From positions 50,852,774 through 50,916,773 of the forward strand of contig OX104112.1 of the NCBI GenBank assembly GCA_944474755.1: a DNA stretch of 64,000 nucleotides. Reading direction: 5' to 3'. Positions 9,642-21,147 of this stretch are shown in pieces. This DNA comes from Limnoperna fortunei. Its lineage: Eukaryota; Mollusca; Bivalvia; Mytilida; Modiolidae. The position numbers and the translations under genes were made by a program. Each line of letters starts with the position of its first letter. The stretch's first letter is position 1. The notes under the pieces are model-generated. The model saw only the letters and a program-made list of their open reading frames with translations, ran no database searches and had not been told where the DNA came from.

Positions 9642-9969
9642 AATGCAAGATGAACAACATGGAGTAGAGGATATTCCTAAGTGAGCAATAATTCTAGTTG
9701 TTATTTGACATATTCACTAGAACCAAACTTATCGTGCAGACACCAAAATAATCAGACAATGATGGCGACACCGACAGCATAATACCATAAGTCCGCAAAC
9801 ATAAAGAAGCCTCAAATAAAATTAACCCACCTTTTTGGCCCTTGACCTTATGGAAATAAACGGACAATATGAAAACATAATTTAAAAGGTTTTATGTTTT
9901 TTTCTTAACAAAAGGGACCTTATCGTCCCTGGTCCTGAGCAGAATAGACCAGAATATCCTAACAAATAA
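9642..9969 (+). CDS. Possible two-exon micro-gene, or 3' end of an unseen gene
   Basis: A strong pyrimidine tract and TTGCAG precede 9642-9680, which reads MQDEQHGVEDIP and ends at GTGAGC. Across a 234-bp gap, 9915-9969 follows AAAAG, completes a Lys codon and reads DLIVPGPEQNRPEYPNK then TAA. Phases match, giving a 30-residue acidic, Pro-rich product or the C-terminus of a longer one. It lies on the opposite strand, inside an intron of the minus-strand family gene. Chance matches of splice sites are common at this AT content, so confidence is low. Confidence 0.25.
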
Positions 9970-10886
9970 CCATGCCTAACTTCATTGAACTTTTTTCAAT
10001 GGATATAAAGAATTTGGAAAAAAATTACAACCACAGACAGTGTACACCAAGTGATGGTAATAGCTCTTCTGACCTATTGTATACATACCTGATGAAAATT
10101 TTGACTAAAAAAGAAATCCAAAGCATGGTCCATTTTCTCCATATCCATTTTCCGACGAACAAACTTGTGAACCTAGACAGTAACATAAGTTATACATAAT
10201 GGTAATTCAAATTGTTAGAAAACACCCTTACATTTTTAAAGAGTTACAACTCACACTCTTTTTATTTTAAAATAAAGGAATAATTGCTTTTTATTAACAT
10301 TTACTAATAATTACATTCCGTTTGTTTTGTATTTACAGCGGCGATTTCGATTGGTTAATAGTACTTCGGTAATGAAGTTTTATTTCTCTATGAAACTTAC
10401 CATCACGTGGGACCTTGACAATGACTTACGCGGAGTAATTTAAAAAGAAATAAACAATGCATTTTGTGCAATCTTATCAATTAACCTGTGCAAACATTGA
10501 TTTTTTTTAACGGGATGTAATTATATACATTGAATGCAATATTTTGTAGTTTTATTGGTGTGTAAAAGCGGGGACCATTGCGCACACTTTCAACATGAAG
10601 CACTACCTCTTCACCCAAGTTGCAACGGATTAAATTAACTATGACTTTAATGTCAAAACAGCGATAAACAGCTTATTGTTTGCTTTTTTCACGTTCATTA
10701 TCAATCTTCCCACAAGTGGCTCGAATGATAATTTCAGTCTCCAAAAGAATACGAACAATAACCAATATGTAAATGAAGTTTGCATTTTGTTGTGTTTGCT
10801 TTTGAAAATCTAGACTTTATAAGTCGCTGAAACGGTGACAACAATTGATGTAAATAAGCATCATAGTCAACATGCATTTCCCTTAC

Positions 10887-11144
10887 CAGAACCATTAATA
10901 GAAGCATGTCTTCTGGCTTCATCAATGGCATGTACACTAAGACCAGGAATTAGACTCTGCAATTCTTTCTTGGTGGCTGTTTTGGTAATTAAAGAAAGTA
11001 ATTGTTTTTTTTGCTGCCTGTCAGAACTTTCCTGGTATAAATTTACAATTACTACTTTCGGGGTTTCCTCATTAGTTGTTGACTTAGTTGTGTCTTGCTC
11101 TTTCAACAGTTTATACAGCTTTTTTCCTTGGCCTGGTGTTATTA
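10887..11144 (-). CDS. Exon of the minus-strand family gene (AIDEARRHA segment)
   Basis: A 258-nt open segment from acceptor TTTTCACAG to donor GTAAGG. It begins ITPGQGKKLYKLLKEQD and ends with LITKTATKKELQSLIPGL, AIDEARRHASINGSG. The 'IPG...DEARRHA...G.G' block is a hallmark of the uncharacterised family and would precede a DNA-binding-like region in intact members. No stop inside. Confidence 0.6.
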
Positions 11145-12152
11145 CTGTGAAAAGAATTCAATTTAAAAAAATAGTATGAAGCTCTACAAAACTTTCCTTT
11201 GTTCATTTTTGTATGTTTGGAGTTATTTAGCAACAAGACAAATTACATGACCTGCATCCCCGTCATTGCATTTTGCCATAACTCCACTTGCAAAATTCAT
11301 AGTAAACATTTTTCAAATTCCTTAAAAAAAGAAGAAGCACATCTTCAATATGTATATTATCACTCTGCAAAGTTTGAAAGCTGCAGCTTTTATACTTTTT
11401 ACCTTTTGAATTACGCAAACTTTGCATTATGAACGAACGGACGGACTGACGAACAAACGGATGGAGTACAGATGTTACTAGACCTGCTTTCACCCCTATG
11501 TTCTATATTTAGTCAGGGCAGCCATGTTTTTTATCAGCCAAAAAGCCAAACATAATTTTAAAAATAGATAGCCTTGATGATTTTGTCCAAGTTTGGATTC
11601 AATTCCCTTAGTAGTTTCAAGAGAAGATTTTTTAAAAAGTTAACACCAACGATGATGACAAGTGCTAACAATAGCTCACTTGGCCGTCAAGGTGACCTAA
11701 TAACCCCAGTTGAATGAAATATTTTGCACAATGATCTCAGCAAGCCAAGCAACTTTCATTCTTATATTGATCATTTATTTTCATTGTCTTTTGTTTTCTT
11801 TATAAAAGTTTCAATAATGAAAATTTTTCCAAAAATTGACTTTTCAATAACTATTACAGGATGTCTAGTTGAAACAAAATTTTGCATAATGACAGATCTA
11901 AGAAAGCTAAGCAACTTCTATTACTACAATGATTTCTTATCTCCTTTCATTTTCACAATAGACTATTTTAGTAATGGTAGCCATGTTTTAGATCGGACCA
12001 CTAAAAATGAGGATCATTTGTAGCTAATATACCACATTCATTCTTGCTAATTCTACGCAAATCCAGTTAGCTGTGTCAGGGGAGAATATTTTTGAAAAAG
12101 TTTACAGACGATGGACAGTAATGATGGACACAAAAAGATGGCTTAAGCTTAC

Positions 12153-12296
12153 ATAGCCAGGAGAGCAAAACGTTTTTTTACCATTCAGAACAGAGTCAAC
12201 TGTGGCACCAGCTTTTCTTTTAAGGTATCTTATGGTTGAAGGTTGCAATTCGTCCAAATCTTTTGCTTTGAACTGTACCCAATCAAAATAATACAT
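12153..12296 (-). CDS. N-terminal exon-like segment of the minus-strand family gene
   Basis: Opens with ATG at 12296 and reads YYFDWVQFKAKDLDEL and YLKRKAGATVDSV before a GTAAGC donor at 12152. The FDW start followed by a charged helix resembles N-terminal parts of the same family. Its phase 0 end does not fit the phase of the next visible segment (11144), so a small exon is missing or the model is wrong. Confidence 0.35.
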
Positions 12297-12299
12297 GGC

Positions 12300-14005
12300 A
12301 ATTATTTAAGATGTTTGCTGCATTGTTGTATTCATACCGTCCGACCAAGGGCATTAAGTTGTCGGTGTAGGACGTAAAAAACTCCCCCAAGCCAATGTTG
12401 TATTCATCAAGGATTTTTCAAACATGTTTGTAAACAATCAGACTTATCAATTAGAGCTTGCACGTGAATGACGAAAAGAAAGAATATCTATATAGGTATT
12501 TCATTCTTGAAAAATCACAGAGTTAACAATAAAAATATTTAAATATAGTAATTGAAAGCTATTTTAGAAGCTGAAGACTACAATTTCAATGGTAAATTAT
12601 ACAAAAATACAAATTTTTCTATATATATCTAGGAGTCATGCGGTTTTTTTAAATTTTCTTGCGATCGTATATATTAGCTCGTAAACAAAGTTAATTAACC
12701 TTTTAAATCTATTTTGTTTTAAATTTCATAAGTACGTACTATGCACTTACTTGTATCAAGTTTTAAGCGATATAATTTTACAATTTTATAGCGTTTGCTA
12801 TTTTATTAATAAATTGATTCGTGGCTTTATATTTGTTATCAAAAAGCGTAAAAAAGAATTTACAAGCTTATCCAATCTTTCTTATAATAAATGTTATGCT
12901 CATTACTTTTCTGACCTTAACGGAGATTTCCCATTGTCAATTTCGCCATGTTTTGCCTCCAAGCAACAGTGGGGAGAAACTTGTTGTTTACAAATTGTCG
13001 GCAGTTTCCGTATCATTTGTCAACCAATCAGATTTGAGTTCCATTTGCCGATTACGCAATTTCGCGCCATATTGATGACATACCTTCTTTCCAAATGATT
13101 GAGGATAAAAATTCTAGGAAAATATGCACATTCTTGCCAGTTTTGACGTAAGTATGTAATTTTAAGTTAATTATTTAATTTTTCCTATTGCAGAACAGTT
13201 GTTAACTGTCTTTAAATATCAACAAATAAAGTAGTTAGTAGTATAATGTTTTAAAATTGGAACTTCTAAGTTAAATATTTTAATTATTTAATTATTTAAT
13301 TAAATATTTTAATTGGAATTGTGTTGTGCTCATAGGAGTGGGGCAACATAACAAAAGGCGAAAAAAGAGGAAAAAATTAAGTACTTAATAATTTCTTGAC
13401 GTAAACTAACAATAACAAATGCACAAACCTGACAGGAATTGTGCGACGAGAAATGTGACAAAACGTCACTTCCATAACATCACACTTATTGGGAAGGTTG
13501 CGTAGCAAACTTTCCCCTTGCTAACGCTCAAATAGATAGAAACTACTACGACCGGCGTGTACAATAACCTTGCGCTCGTAAAATATAGGTCACATTGGAG
13601 GCATCTATTTTGTTCATGAATCAGTGCACTGCATTTATCTTGAACAACATTACTATACACGTCCTTTCGTATTATGACTCATTTACTGCATAACTGATAA
13701 CTAATATATATTACGATTTAAACTAATATTCCATGTTCATCCGCGAGAGACAGACTCGTTACACTTTTTGGTTTTGGTAAGCAAAGCGATATTCGGCATT
13801 CTCGCGATAGCTGTTCACTGACCCGACAAATGTAGTACTGACAGTAGCACCTATTTGACGACGTTATTATGAAGTGATTTAATGATTATTTTGTGCGATC
13901 GTGTGGTCGTCGTTTTCAGACGGTTTTGCATTCTAATACTTTATGTGTTGAATAAATGATAAATCAACACAAACATGGCTGCTTTGTCGATGTAAGAGAT
14001 TTTGC
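12300..14005. other. Intergenic, nothing recognised
   Basis: AT-rich sequence; a short self-complementary AT stretch lies near 13270-13320. ORFs here (for example 12751-13098) lack start context, splice logic or recognisable motifs. Confidence 0.4.
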
Positions 14006-14009
14006 ACAG

Positions 14010-14430
14010 CTGCGCCATCTAAAAAAAAATTTAAGGTTGGGACAATGGCATGTAGAAGTTTCGTAAATAAAATACAAGTAGTTCATTTTCAACTAATACA
14101 AATATATTGAAAACGATATTTTGGTGTTTGTGACACAAGAAAAGTAAATGGATTATTTGACATCGAAAATGCTATTGTATATAGGCTACAGCCAGTCACC
14201 ATGTCGCTACATTATTCCTTAGTAAAAGCTGACACAATTTGTTTCCGGTCCCTTTGATTTATTTTATAATTGGTAATTCATGCTGAACCCTTATTTTTTC
14301 TCGTTACACGAGTCGCAATGGGTCACCATCCATCGTAACAAGCCACGAGGTTGTTTGTTGACATCGCCTAAAAACGTACCAATTTTACCTCACGAAATTG
14401 TCGTTTCAGACGATGTTGCTTTAAATATCT
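14010..14430 (+). repeat. Dispersed repeat family R, copy 1
   Basis: Shares blocks with 47525-48010: GCGCCATCTAAAA / GCGCCACCTATAAAA, then AAAGCTGACACAATTTG-type, then TCGTTACACGAGTCGCAATG and AAGCCACGAGGTTGTTT. Blocks occur in the same order and orientation. A third, weaker copy is at 49605-49720. No coding sequence is evident, so it is a non-autonomous dispersed repeat of unknown class. Confidence 0.6.
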
Positions 14431-15133
14431 AAATAAATTAAAGTCAAAACGATATATTTTTCTTCAATTTATGTGCTCCTTAAAACAAGGGAAGATGTGA
14501 TCAAGTCAGTGCGTTTTGTCAGAAGTTTTTTTAGTGAAAAATAAAACTGCTTAGCGCTGAGCGCTTGTGTTCCTTTTGTAGATCCAAACAGTTGCAAATT
14601 GAAATCAGCAATTATTTTTTAACATTTATTAAGCGTTTTGAAATGCTGTTTTTTAATTTGATAGGGAAATTTTCCAAGCTAAATTTTGATTAGAACGGGT
14701 GTAACTATTGTCTATTTGAAACCCTTCGGGTAATGTCGTTTGCGGTTTTATAGGCTCGACTATCATAGAACGTCCCGAAAGCTGGCGATCTTTAGTAAAC
14801 TTCGCAAGACCCTTGTTGAAAACAAAAAGTGTCCGATTGCGTAGCAAGAGTCAAGTACATGTAAACAATAAGCATAGTATGAAAAATGTACAGTGGAAAT
14901 TTTTTTATTGAATTTTCGTAATAAAAGGTTACAATATCGCAATATTGAATATTAATTTAAAAAATGCAAGCAGAAAAGCACTCCATCTCCATGTGATTGT
15001 GACTTTTAGTATAAGCTATTAACACATTGTTTAAATTTAAAACAAACTAGTTGACATGCATTCTGATTATAAAGATTTATGTTGCCTCATGCAGTCCTAA
15101 AATTTTTTGTTTGTTTTAATCAGGAGGATTATG

Positions 15134-15247
15134 AAAATAGATTTACATGCGCCTTTGAATGATACTGTGTCGATTTTGTTATAGTGTGTGGCACTCGCTA
15201 TAAAAAAATCGACCCAGTATCATTCGAAAGCGGATGTAAATCGATTT
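15134..15247. mobile_element. Fold-back element FB4
   Basis: Arms 15134-15184 and 15198-15247 are reverse complements (AAATAGATTTACATGCGCC / GGATGTAAATCGATTT and CAATGATACTG / CAGTATCATT types) around a 13-bp loop GTGTGGCAC. Non-coding hairpin element of about 114 bp. Confidence 0.8.
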
Positions 15248-15282
15248 GTACAGATCCCTGTGTTTTAATTGTGTTTCATCCC

Positions 15283-15475
15283 ACTTTCAGCAATTTTTCA
15301 ACTATATTTTGGCGTCCTGTTTTTATTGGAGGAGGAAGCCAGATTGTATGAGGTTTTTAATAATTGTGAATTGAAAGCACACCCTGGCAGCAGTAAGATT
15401 CAAACAAGTGCTGACAAGCATTCGATCGATAGTACATGAATACTACCTTAACCACTTGGCAACTGAAGATTTGAA
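15283..15475 (-). mobile_element. SINE-A copy, degenerate
   Basis: On the minus strand it runs from a head with CCAAGTGGTTAAGGTAGT to the conserved tail AAAAATTGCTGAAAGTGGG. It is more diverged than the others: the B-box region is damaged and the middle is shortened. Same family as the element at 58638. Confidence 0.65.
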
Positions 15476-15479
15476 TCTT

Positions 15480-17030
15480 TTAGAAGCTTTTGTCATCACT
15501 TGCATTTATAGGGAGACATTTACATATATGTACGTGTATTTGATTCAAGTTATATGCCAATGTTTTTATGTCTGAAATGGGCAAACAGCAATTTTGTCTT
15601 ATTTATTAATATATTTATACCATTTATGATAAAAACATCTTCAATTGTATCTTTGCACTGAATAGATTTTGATGGACTCTTTGTCACATAGTGCCTTTGT
15701 ACACCTGATATTTATTTTGATTGGAATGATATTTAGGATTTCCCATAGCAAACATGAACTTGACATTCTTTGACGAACGGTATACCTATCTCTTATCCAC
15801 AACTACTTGCACCACTGAGTGGGATTTGATGAAACTTGTGCAGAATCCTTTGTCATATGGTGGAATTGTGCACCTGATATTTTACAGTTTGAGCAAAACG
15901 ATTTTTGGAGTTTCCAACAGCAAAGCCTTGGACATTGCCATTCAAGACATAGGGGAGCTGGGGTTATCAATTTTGAGGATTGCAAAGTTTTTTCTGGTCT
16001 AATTTTATATCTAATATGTTTCTAAATTTACCTGATATATTTTATATTGGTTTGTTTTATTGCATGTCAAACCTGAGGCAGGAATCTCATTTCATACTTG
16101 CAAAGCAACCTTTCCTTCGGTGCAGTCTGCACTTTGATCATAAATATAGCTGAAATACAGCTCGCTAATGTTCAGCAGCCATTGAATTAGTTAAAACCTG
16201 GTGCCAAAATTGTTATCATTTTTCATGATGTTTGTTCAGCTGGCAAGCATATTTAATGTGCATGGATACAAGGTTTTTCCTGGCTCATTTGAGAATTGCC
16301 ATTTCAGTTGAACTGTGAAATTTTATTGACATTTGTTTTAATAAAAATAACTAAACACTTTTATGGAACCTGTGCTTAAGTACCAATTAGAGACACTAAG
16401 AACACATTGCATCATTCTGTGCTAATAACGTTTTTAGACACAAGTCCTTCAGACTAATGACCTTCTAGTTTCATTAGTCCCAACATAAATTTTCTACTCT
16501 GAAAATGTATTTACAACTACCATTATTGATATCATGAGCCACGAAAGCACTGGACCTTTGCTAAACAAATAGTAATCTCTAAGGAACCAGTCTACTCAAG
16601 AACTAGTGAACACTAGAGTTTATGCAGGACTGGTTCCAAAATATAATCTTTAATACGATATTGACTTTGTTCTGGTTTAGTTTTTTCTTGTAAATTTAAC
16701 AGGACAGACAAAAAGAAAACAAAAATGAAAACTACACGGGTCACCACACACTAAAACACGTCGGGAGGTCACTTCCTCCTGGCAACCAAACTTAATTTTT
16801 ACTTAATCTTTCATCTTACTATTTTGAGGTTTTTTCAGCCTATTGGATATTCAATATGGCTTCCACGGCCATAAATGCATTCTGATTGGGTGAAATGTCA
16901 ATAGCAGAAATTTATCTTAGATGGTCCTCTACAACGTCAAGATTTAAAGGCAGATTCTAAAAGCGGCCAATATTGACATGATTGTAACAAAAGCTTTGTT
17001 GGCAAAAACATAAAAAATGCTTTATATAGA
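15480..17030. other. Intergenic, nothing recognised
   Basis: ORFs at 15754-16002 and overlapping frames have no recognisable motif. A fragment near 16085-16175 shares ATATAGCTGAAATAC-GCTCGC with the 3' end of the SINE-B element at 60297. GGAACCAGTC / GACTGGTTCC form a small inverted pair at 16581-16636. Confidence 0.4.
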
Positions 17031-17034
17031 ATGC

Positions 17035-17455
17035 AAATCTTTGGTCAAAAGTGGATAAAATATTCATCTAGTACATTATATACCAAATTGATTGATTTGT
17101 AATGTTGTTTTATTAAAAAAGAGAAAGTTGTCACAAATTGACCGGAATGGAGGATGATTGGAAAAACGTTCTAAACTCCGGTCGAAAGTGGCTAATTTAT
17201 TCCTCTGGTAAATTTAATAGCAAATTCATTGATATATTAATCTATTTTATTTTAAAATGGCAAATTTGTCAAAAACTGACCGTAACGGTGGTTCATTGGA
17301 AAATGAAATACAGTGGATCAACTTTACACTAAATAAAAAAAAATAGAAAATCTCCGGTCAAAAGTGGTTAATAATTTTATACATCATTCATTGGTATATA
17401 ACTCAATATAGTTTACAAAAGAGAAATATGATAAAAGATGACCGCAACCCAGGTT
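17035..17455 (+). repeat. Diverged tandem repeat, about 3 units
   Basis: The block (T/C)CGGTC(A/G)AAAGTGG followed by an AT-rich stretch, TTGATT-like, then GAGAAA and GACCG(G/T/C)AA recurs at about 17037, 17179 and 17353. Unit length drifts between about 140 and 175 bp. Clearly related but old; non-coding. Confidence 0.65.
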
Positions 17456-17459
17456 CGAA

Positions 17460-18385
17460 AGATTTTTTAAACAGGTAATCTTACATTTGAACACAGGTAA
17501 TACATAGTGATGATAACGCGGCAAGACTTTTTGCCTAGTATAATCTAAGTCAATTTTAATTGTAATTCTTGAATATACATTTAGATATTATTTATAATGC
17601 GCCGCTCCTTTTATGATAAACATATTGAATATATCTAGATCGCTGGACATAGAGCAGGCGAATGGGTGCCACAGTGTCACAACAACGGTGTTAGTTCGAA
17701 TCCGCTGAAGGTAAGCAAACAAATTGACAGTATTGATAGCTTTTTATTACAGTGTTAGGATTAATTTGTAGACGTATTTAAATATTTGGTATAAAACATG
17801 CATTTACTTAAGACATCTTCTTACGCCTTAATTGTAAAGAAATAATTGTGATCATCTGATTAGTATTTTTAATCAAGATGAATTGAAATTCAGTCACTCT
17901 CTCTTCTTTGCTGCTTTTAATTATAAGGATATTAACTGGGTTAAAATGGAATCTGGTGTAGGTAATATGCATCCTGCTACTAATTTTCTGATATGCATTC
18001 AAGACAATTTGCTGTTTTCAACATGTGAAAACACAAACTTGTTATAGAGATGGACAAATCAAAAGCTGTTTATATTTGATTTTACTGATGCAGATACATT
18101 GACCATGCACTGTCCACTCAACCATGTTATCATTAACTTAGATTATGTATTTTATTTCAATATTACAGTCAGGAAAATGATTAAAAAATATAAATATTTT
18201 ATAAGGATTGCGTGTCTATTTGTAATGAATTGGATGCAGAGAATTGGGAGACTTTTTTCCGTAGAGGAAATGTGAATTATGTTTAAAAGTGAACTTATGG
18301 ACTATATGAACAGACACATACCAAGAAAGAAACTAGTAATTTTTTCAGTTGCTCTCTTTAGATAGACGTACTAAAACTTCAAAAC
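17460..18385. other. Intergenic, nothing recognised
   Basis: AT-rich. A GTTCGAATCC string at about 17693 resembles a tRNA B-box, but no cloverleaf or A-box can be built around it. Confidence 0.4.
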
Positions 18386-19000
18386 TAAAACAAAACGTAC
18401 AGCATTGAAGAGAAATCATTAAGATCGGTCAGAGCTTTCTTATAGACATTATGCGTCCAAACGAAATAAATTTTATAATATTATTCGCGATTCTAAAAAG
18501 TATTACGAGAAAAAAACTGCCTTAGATGCAGAAAGTTATTCTTTTAATACGTCAGTTCTAAATCATGAACAGGGCAGAGTATAAGTGTCACGTGTCACAG
18601 GTACGGGACTATGCCCTGGAATCATACCTCTGGATACAGTAGGCTTCACAAAGTATTATTGTTTTGTTTTAACAAAAGCGACGTACCAACTGTCTACAGG
18701 GCAGTGCTTAAGCCAATGCTTTATGTCAGATCGGCTTCAATAATTTGTGCGTTTCCTACCACCCTTGCTATAATTCAACAAAAGGAGGAACACAAATACT
18801 CTTAAGGATATGTTTCTTTCTTTGACAGGACAACGCTAACTTTGCCCGAAGCCACTGCTTTAGTGAGCCACGTCTCTTCCAATGTCCTCTTCGTCTTCAG
18901 CAGTTGCAGCTACGCTTAATATCTTATTTAGGTTGTCTTTTTAGAAACTCTTATTCAGAACTACCTCGGCTCCTCACCTTCTTACTTATTTGTTTTCTCT
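18386..19000 (+). mobile_element. LINE relic (endonuclease-RT linker and RT C-terminus)
   Basis: Readable fragments in order: SYRHYASKRNKFYNIIRDSK and KKYYEKK (the linker typical before a non-LTR reverse transcriptase), then NKSDVPTVYRAVLKPMLYV with SASIICAFP (compare the 'Y.a.VRP.LEYAs.VW' block), then a basic CPLRLQQLQLRLISYL stretch. Frames shift between fragments and the RT core is deleted. CR1- or Jockey-like on general resemblance. No intact ORF. Confidence 0.55.
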
Positions 19001-19464
19001 TTTGCTTCCGCGCTGTCTGCTTCAGAACTACGACTCGGTATCTATACAAAGAACTTCCCCATGAACTATAAAGCATCCGTTTATATACTAAATAACTAAA
19101 TAATATTCTCTAAACCAAAATCCAATCATTCGTTTCAAATGGGTTTTACCAAACCCAAATCATTGGTAACAAAAAGTGTAAATTAACTCATTCGGACATC
19201 GTACTTCTCAATTACTGAATAATATTTACTTCCAAAGGTAAACGTATCAATTTCGTTACATAAGTAATCTCTTAATATCAAAGTTCAATTTTTAGTACCA
19301 CAGTGATTACCATAAAAATTCCAGTCAATATGTCCAGTGATGTCAGGAGGTCATTAAATCTTTTGAAAGAGTTAACGATTAGGTTCCAAAGTACTATATT
19401 AAGAAGACATTTATTATAAAAAATATATTTTTTGAAAAACAAAACGAAAATTAACAATTCAAAC
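19001..19464. other. Non-coding stretch before the tandem duplication
   Basis: No recognisable exon. The 105-codon minus-strand ORF at 19278-19595 crosses into the duplicated unit and is absent from the second copy's left side, so it is not a supported gene. Confidence 0.45.
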
Positions 19465-19773
19465 ATGACAAATATTATATAACGCAATAAAACACGTGGA
19501 ATGTGAAAAAATGCTTCGTGAATACATAATGAGAACATCAAAGAATGACTTTCTGTAAAGATAAAAGAAATGCAAACATCAGGAAAAACTAGCAAATTTT
19601 TATATTATGCATAAACCCAAAGAATAAAAAGGGCAATATCCGAGCCATTTCCTTTTGGAATTTGTACACATTACTCTGACATAAAAGTGTCTTTTTTTAT
19701 AAAAGTGTCTTTGCACATTTTTTTGCAACATTCATCATTGCTTAAAAGGGATTTCTTTATTAGTAAGAAAATG

Positions 19774-19911
19774 ATATTATAGGATTATTGCATGAATATT
19801 GGAAAATATTGTCCCAAGCAAGTGTTATATTGCACGAGCTTGCAAGTGCAATATATCATCTTGCGAGGGACAATATTTTACAATATTCATGCAATAACCC
19901 TTTTATTATAT
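19774..19911. mobile_element. Fold-back element FB5 in copy A
   Basis: Arms 19774-19834 and 19847-19911 pair (ATTGCATGAATATTGGAAAA / TATTTTACAATATTCATGCA; GTTATATTGCAC / GTGCAATATATC). The loop is GAGCTTGCAA-like. Shorter ORFs across it are artefacts. Confidence 0.8.
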
Positions 19912-20468
19912 AGTTATAAGTTTTTGTACTTTTTAGTGTTTATTAATTATCTTAAGTTTGCTATTTATTTTAATGTAGATTTACATATAATAAAAACTCA
20001 TTTTTTTTTGGTCAATTTTGTGTTTTTATTTGTTGCTCCTTATTGTTGTAAATATATGGTACATACTCGAACTTCAGCGATAACCTTTCATTCGGCAATG
20101 TAAACAATGGTCCCAAGGCTAAATTACTTTTAAAATATCTTGCATTTATTGCTTTAGCCAAATGACTCCTAAATAATGAAATACAATACGTTTCAGCGAA
20201 ATTAACGTTCGTTAAAGCCACACACTTTCTTCGCCGAAATTCGAGTGTACTACTACTACTAGTAGTAGCTCCTGCTTTGAAACGAGCCACTTGTACACGA
20301 TATTTAAATCCAGTTTTGTACAGTTTTCACTTGATTTGTTCCTTTGTTGGCCTATGAAATTGAATTCACTTCCATTTGTTGAGTTCAAGCGGTTCTGCTA
20401 ATTTAACCCTCGAGAGCAGATCATGTATGTCACTTTCGGCCATGTTTGTTTACCAAACAACAGTAAAA

Positions 20469-20476
20469 TATAAAAG
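20469..20476 (+). promoter_or_regulatory. TATA-like box, copy A
   Basis: TATAAAAG about 630 bp before the copy A signal-peptide ATG. It could serve a promoter with a long or spliced 5' leader. Only the motif and its conservation in copy B support it. Confidence 0.2.
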
Positions 20477-21098
20477 CCGATGTTCGGAACACATCTGTAC
20501 TTTTCCGGGAAATTACATAAAAGGCCGGGATTCAGTGTAAAATATGACAATATACTGCACTTTATTGCTATATGAAATACAAAGGGGAAAAATATTACTA
20601 TATAATAAATATTTTTATTGAACTATTTTATTTACGAAAAGCTTCGACAAGCCGTTTTCCGCCAACTTAAACAATTTTCATAGATGGCGCTGTTTCGGGT
20701 CTATTTATGTATATACACGATGCATCGTTTCTTCTGCTCTTAAACTAGCGCCCTTGACCACAATGCCAAGCTCGCTAAATTAAACATATTCCGTAACTTT
20801 ATGACATTTGTTTGAAGATCGACTATGACAAAGTATAACAAAATGGTTGCTTTGCTTTAAATTTATTGTATTTTAAGGAATGTCATTCATTAAAAACTAA
20901 ACGGAATAAAGTGTGAAACAAAGTGTATTGTCGAATATAAAAATTCATGTTTTAGTTGTACGGAAATGTTTTTTTTCAGAGGAAACAGGATGTTAAAGAC
21001 TTAGTTGTTCATTATAATTAAATAATGTATTTGATGCCAAATTCAAATTCACAGTATTAGTATTAAGAGTTTTGTTATTACTTATTAATCTGCAAGCC

Positions 21099-21147
21099 AT
21101 GGATTTGCAAGTTTTTGTACTTACATTTTGCACGTTTGTTTTAAGAG
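21099..21147 (+). CDS. Alternative signal-peptide exon (copy A) of the Ig receptor
   Basis: ATG at 21099 opens MDLQVFVLTFCTFVLR, a short hydrophobic signal sequence, and the exon ends before GTAATT in phase 1. The 49-nt sequence is the same as in copy B. Spliced directly to 23266 it would give the same protein from an upstream start. Whether it is transcribed is unknown. Confidence 0.45.

Larger units (their letters stand above)
7584..12296 (-). pseudogene. Uncharacterised conserved invertebrate gene, fragmented
   Basis: Five exon-like segments on the minus strand, in order, match a large protein family I recognise from many bivalve and cnidarian genome annotations but cannot name: 12296-12153, 11144-10887, 9421-8978, 8360-8129 and 7763-7584. 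Family hallmarks present are GLSVHAIDEARRHA, RSTLYQILSVCPAS with RGLDNISADG, CINFALSD, IMDWAMKFLP with REKQTDWF, and SDNGGCYH. Segments 8129 and 7763 join in phase 0. Stops occur just after ALSDVDDQ (8978-8980) and after the WMVLP end (7584-7586), and linker regions are missing, so it is probably a pseudogene or a fast-decaying copy. Function unknown; the repeated occurrence of this family suggests it may be mobile, which is inference. Confidence 0.6.

Noticed and set aside
17640..17715. tRNA-like GTTCGAATCC string
   Set aside because: No A-box, acceptor stem or anticodon arm can be assembled around it.
19792..20103. 103-codon ORF and its duplicate at 21635
   Set aside because: Runs through the fold-back element and AT-rich sequence; its similarity between copies is explained by the tandem duplication.
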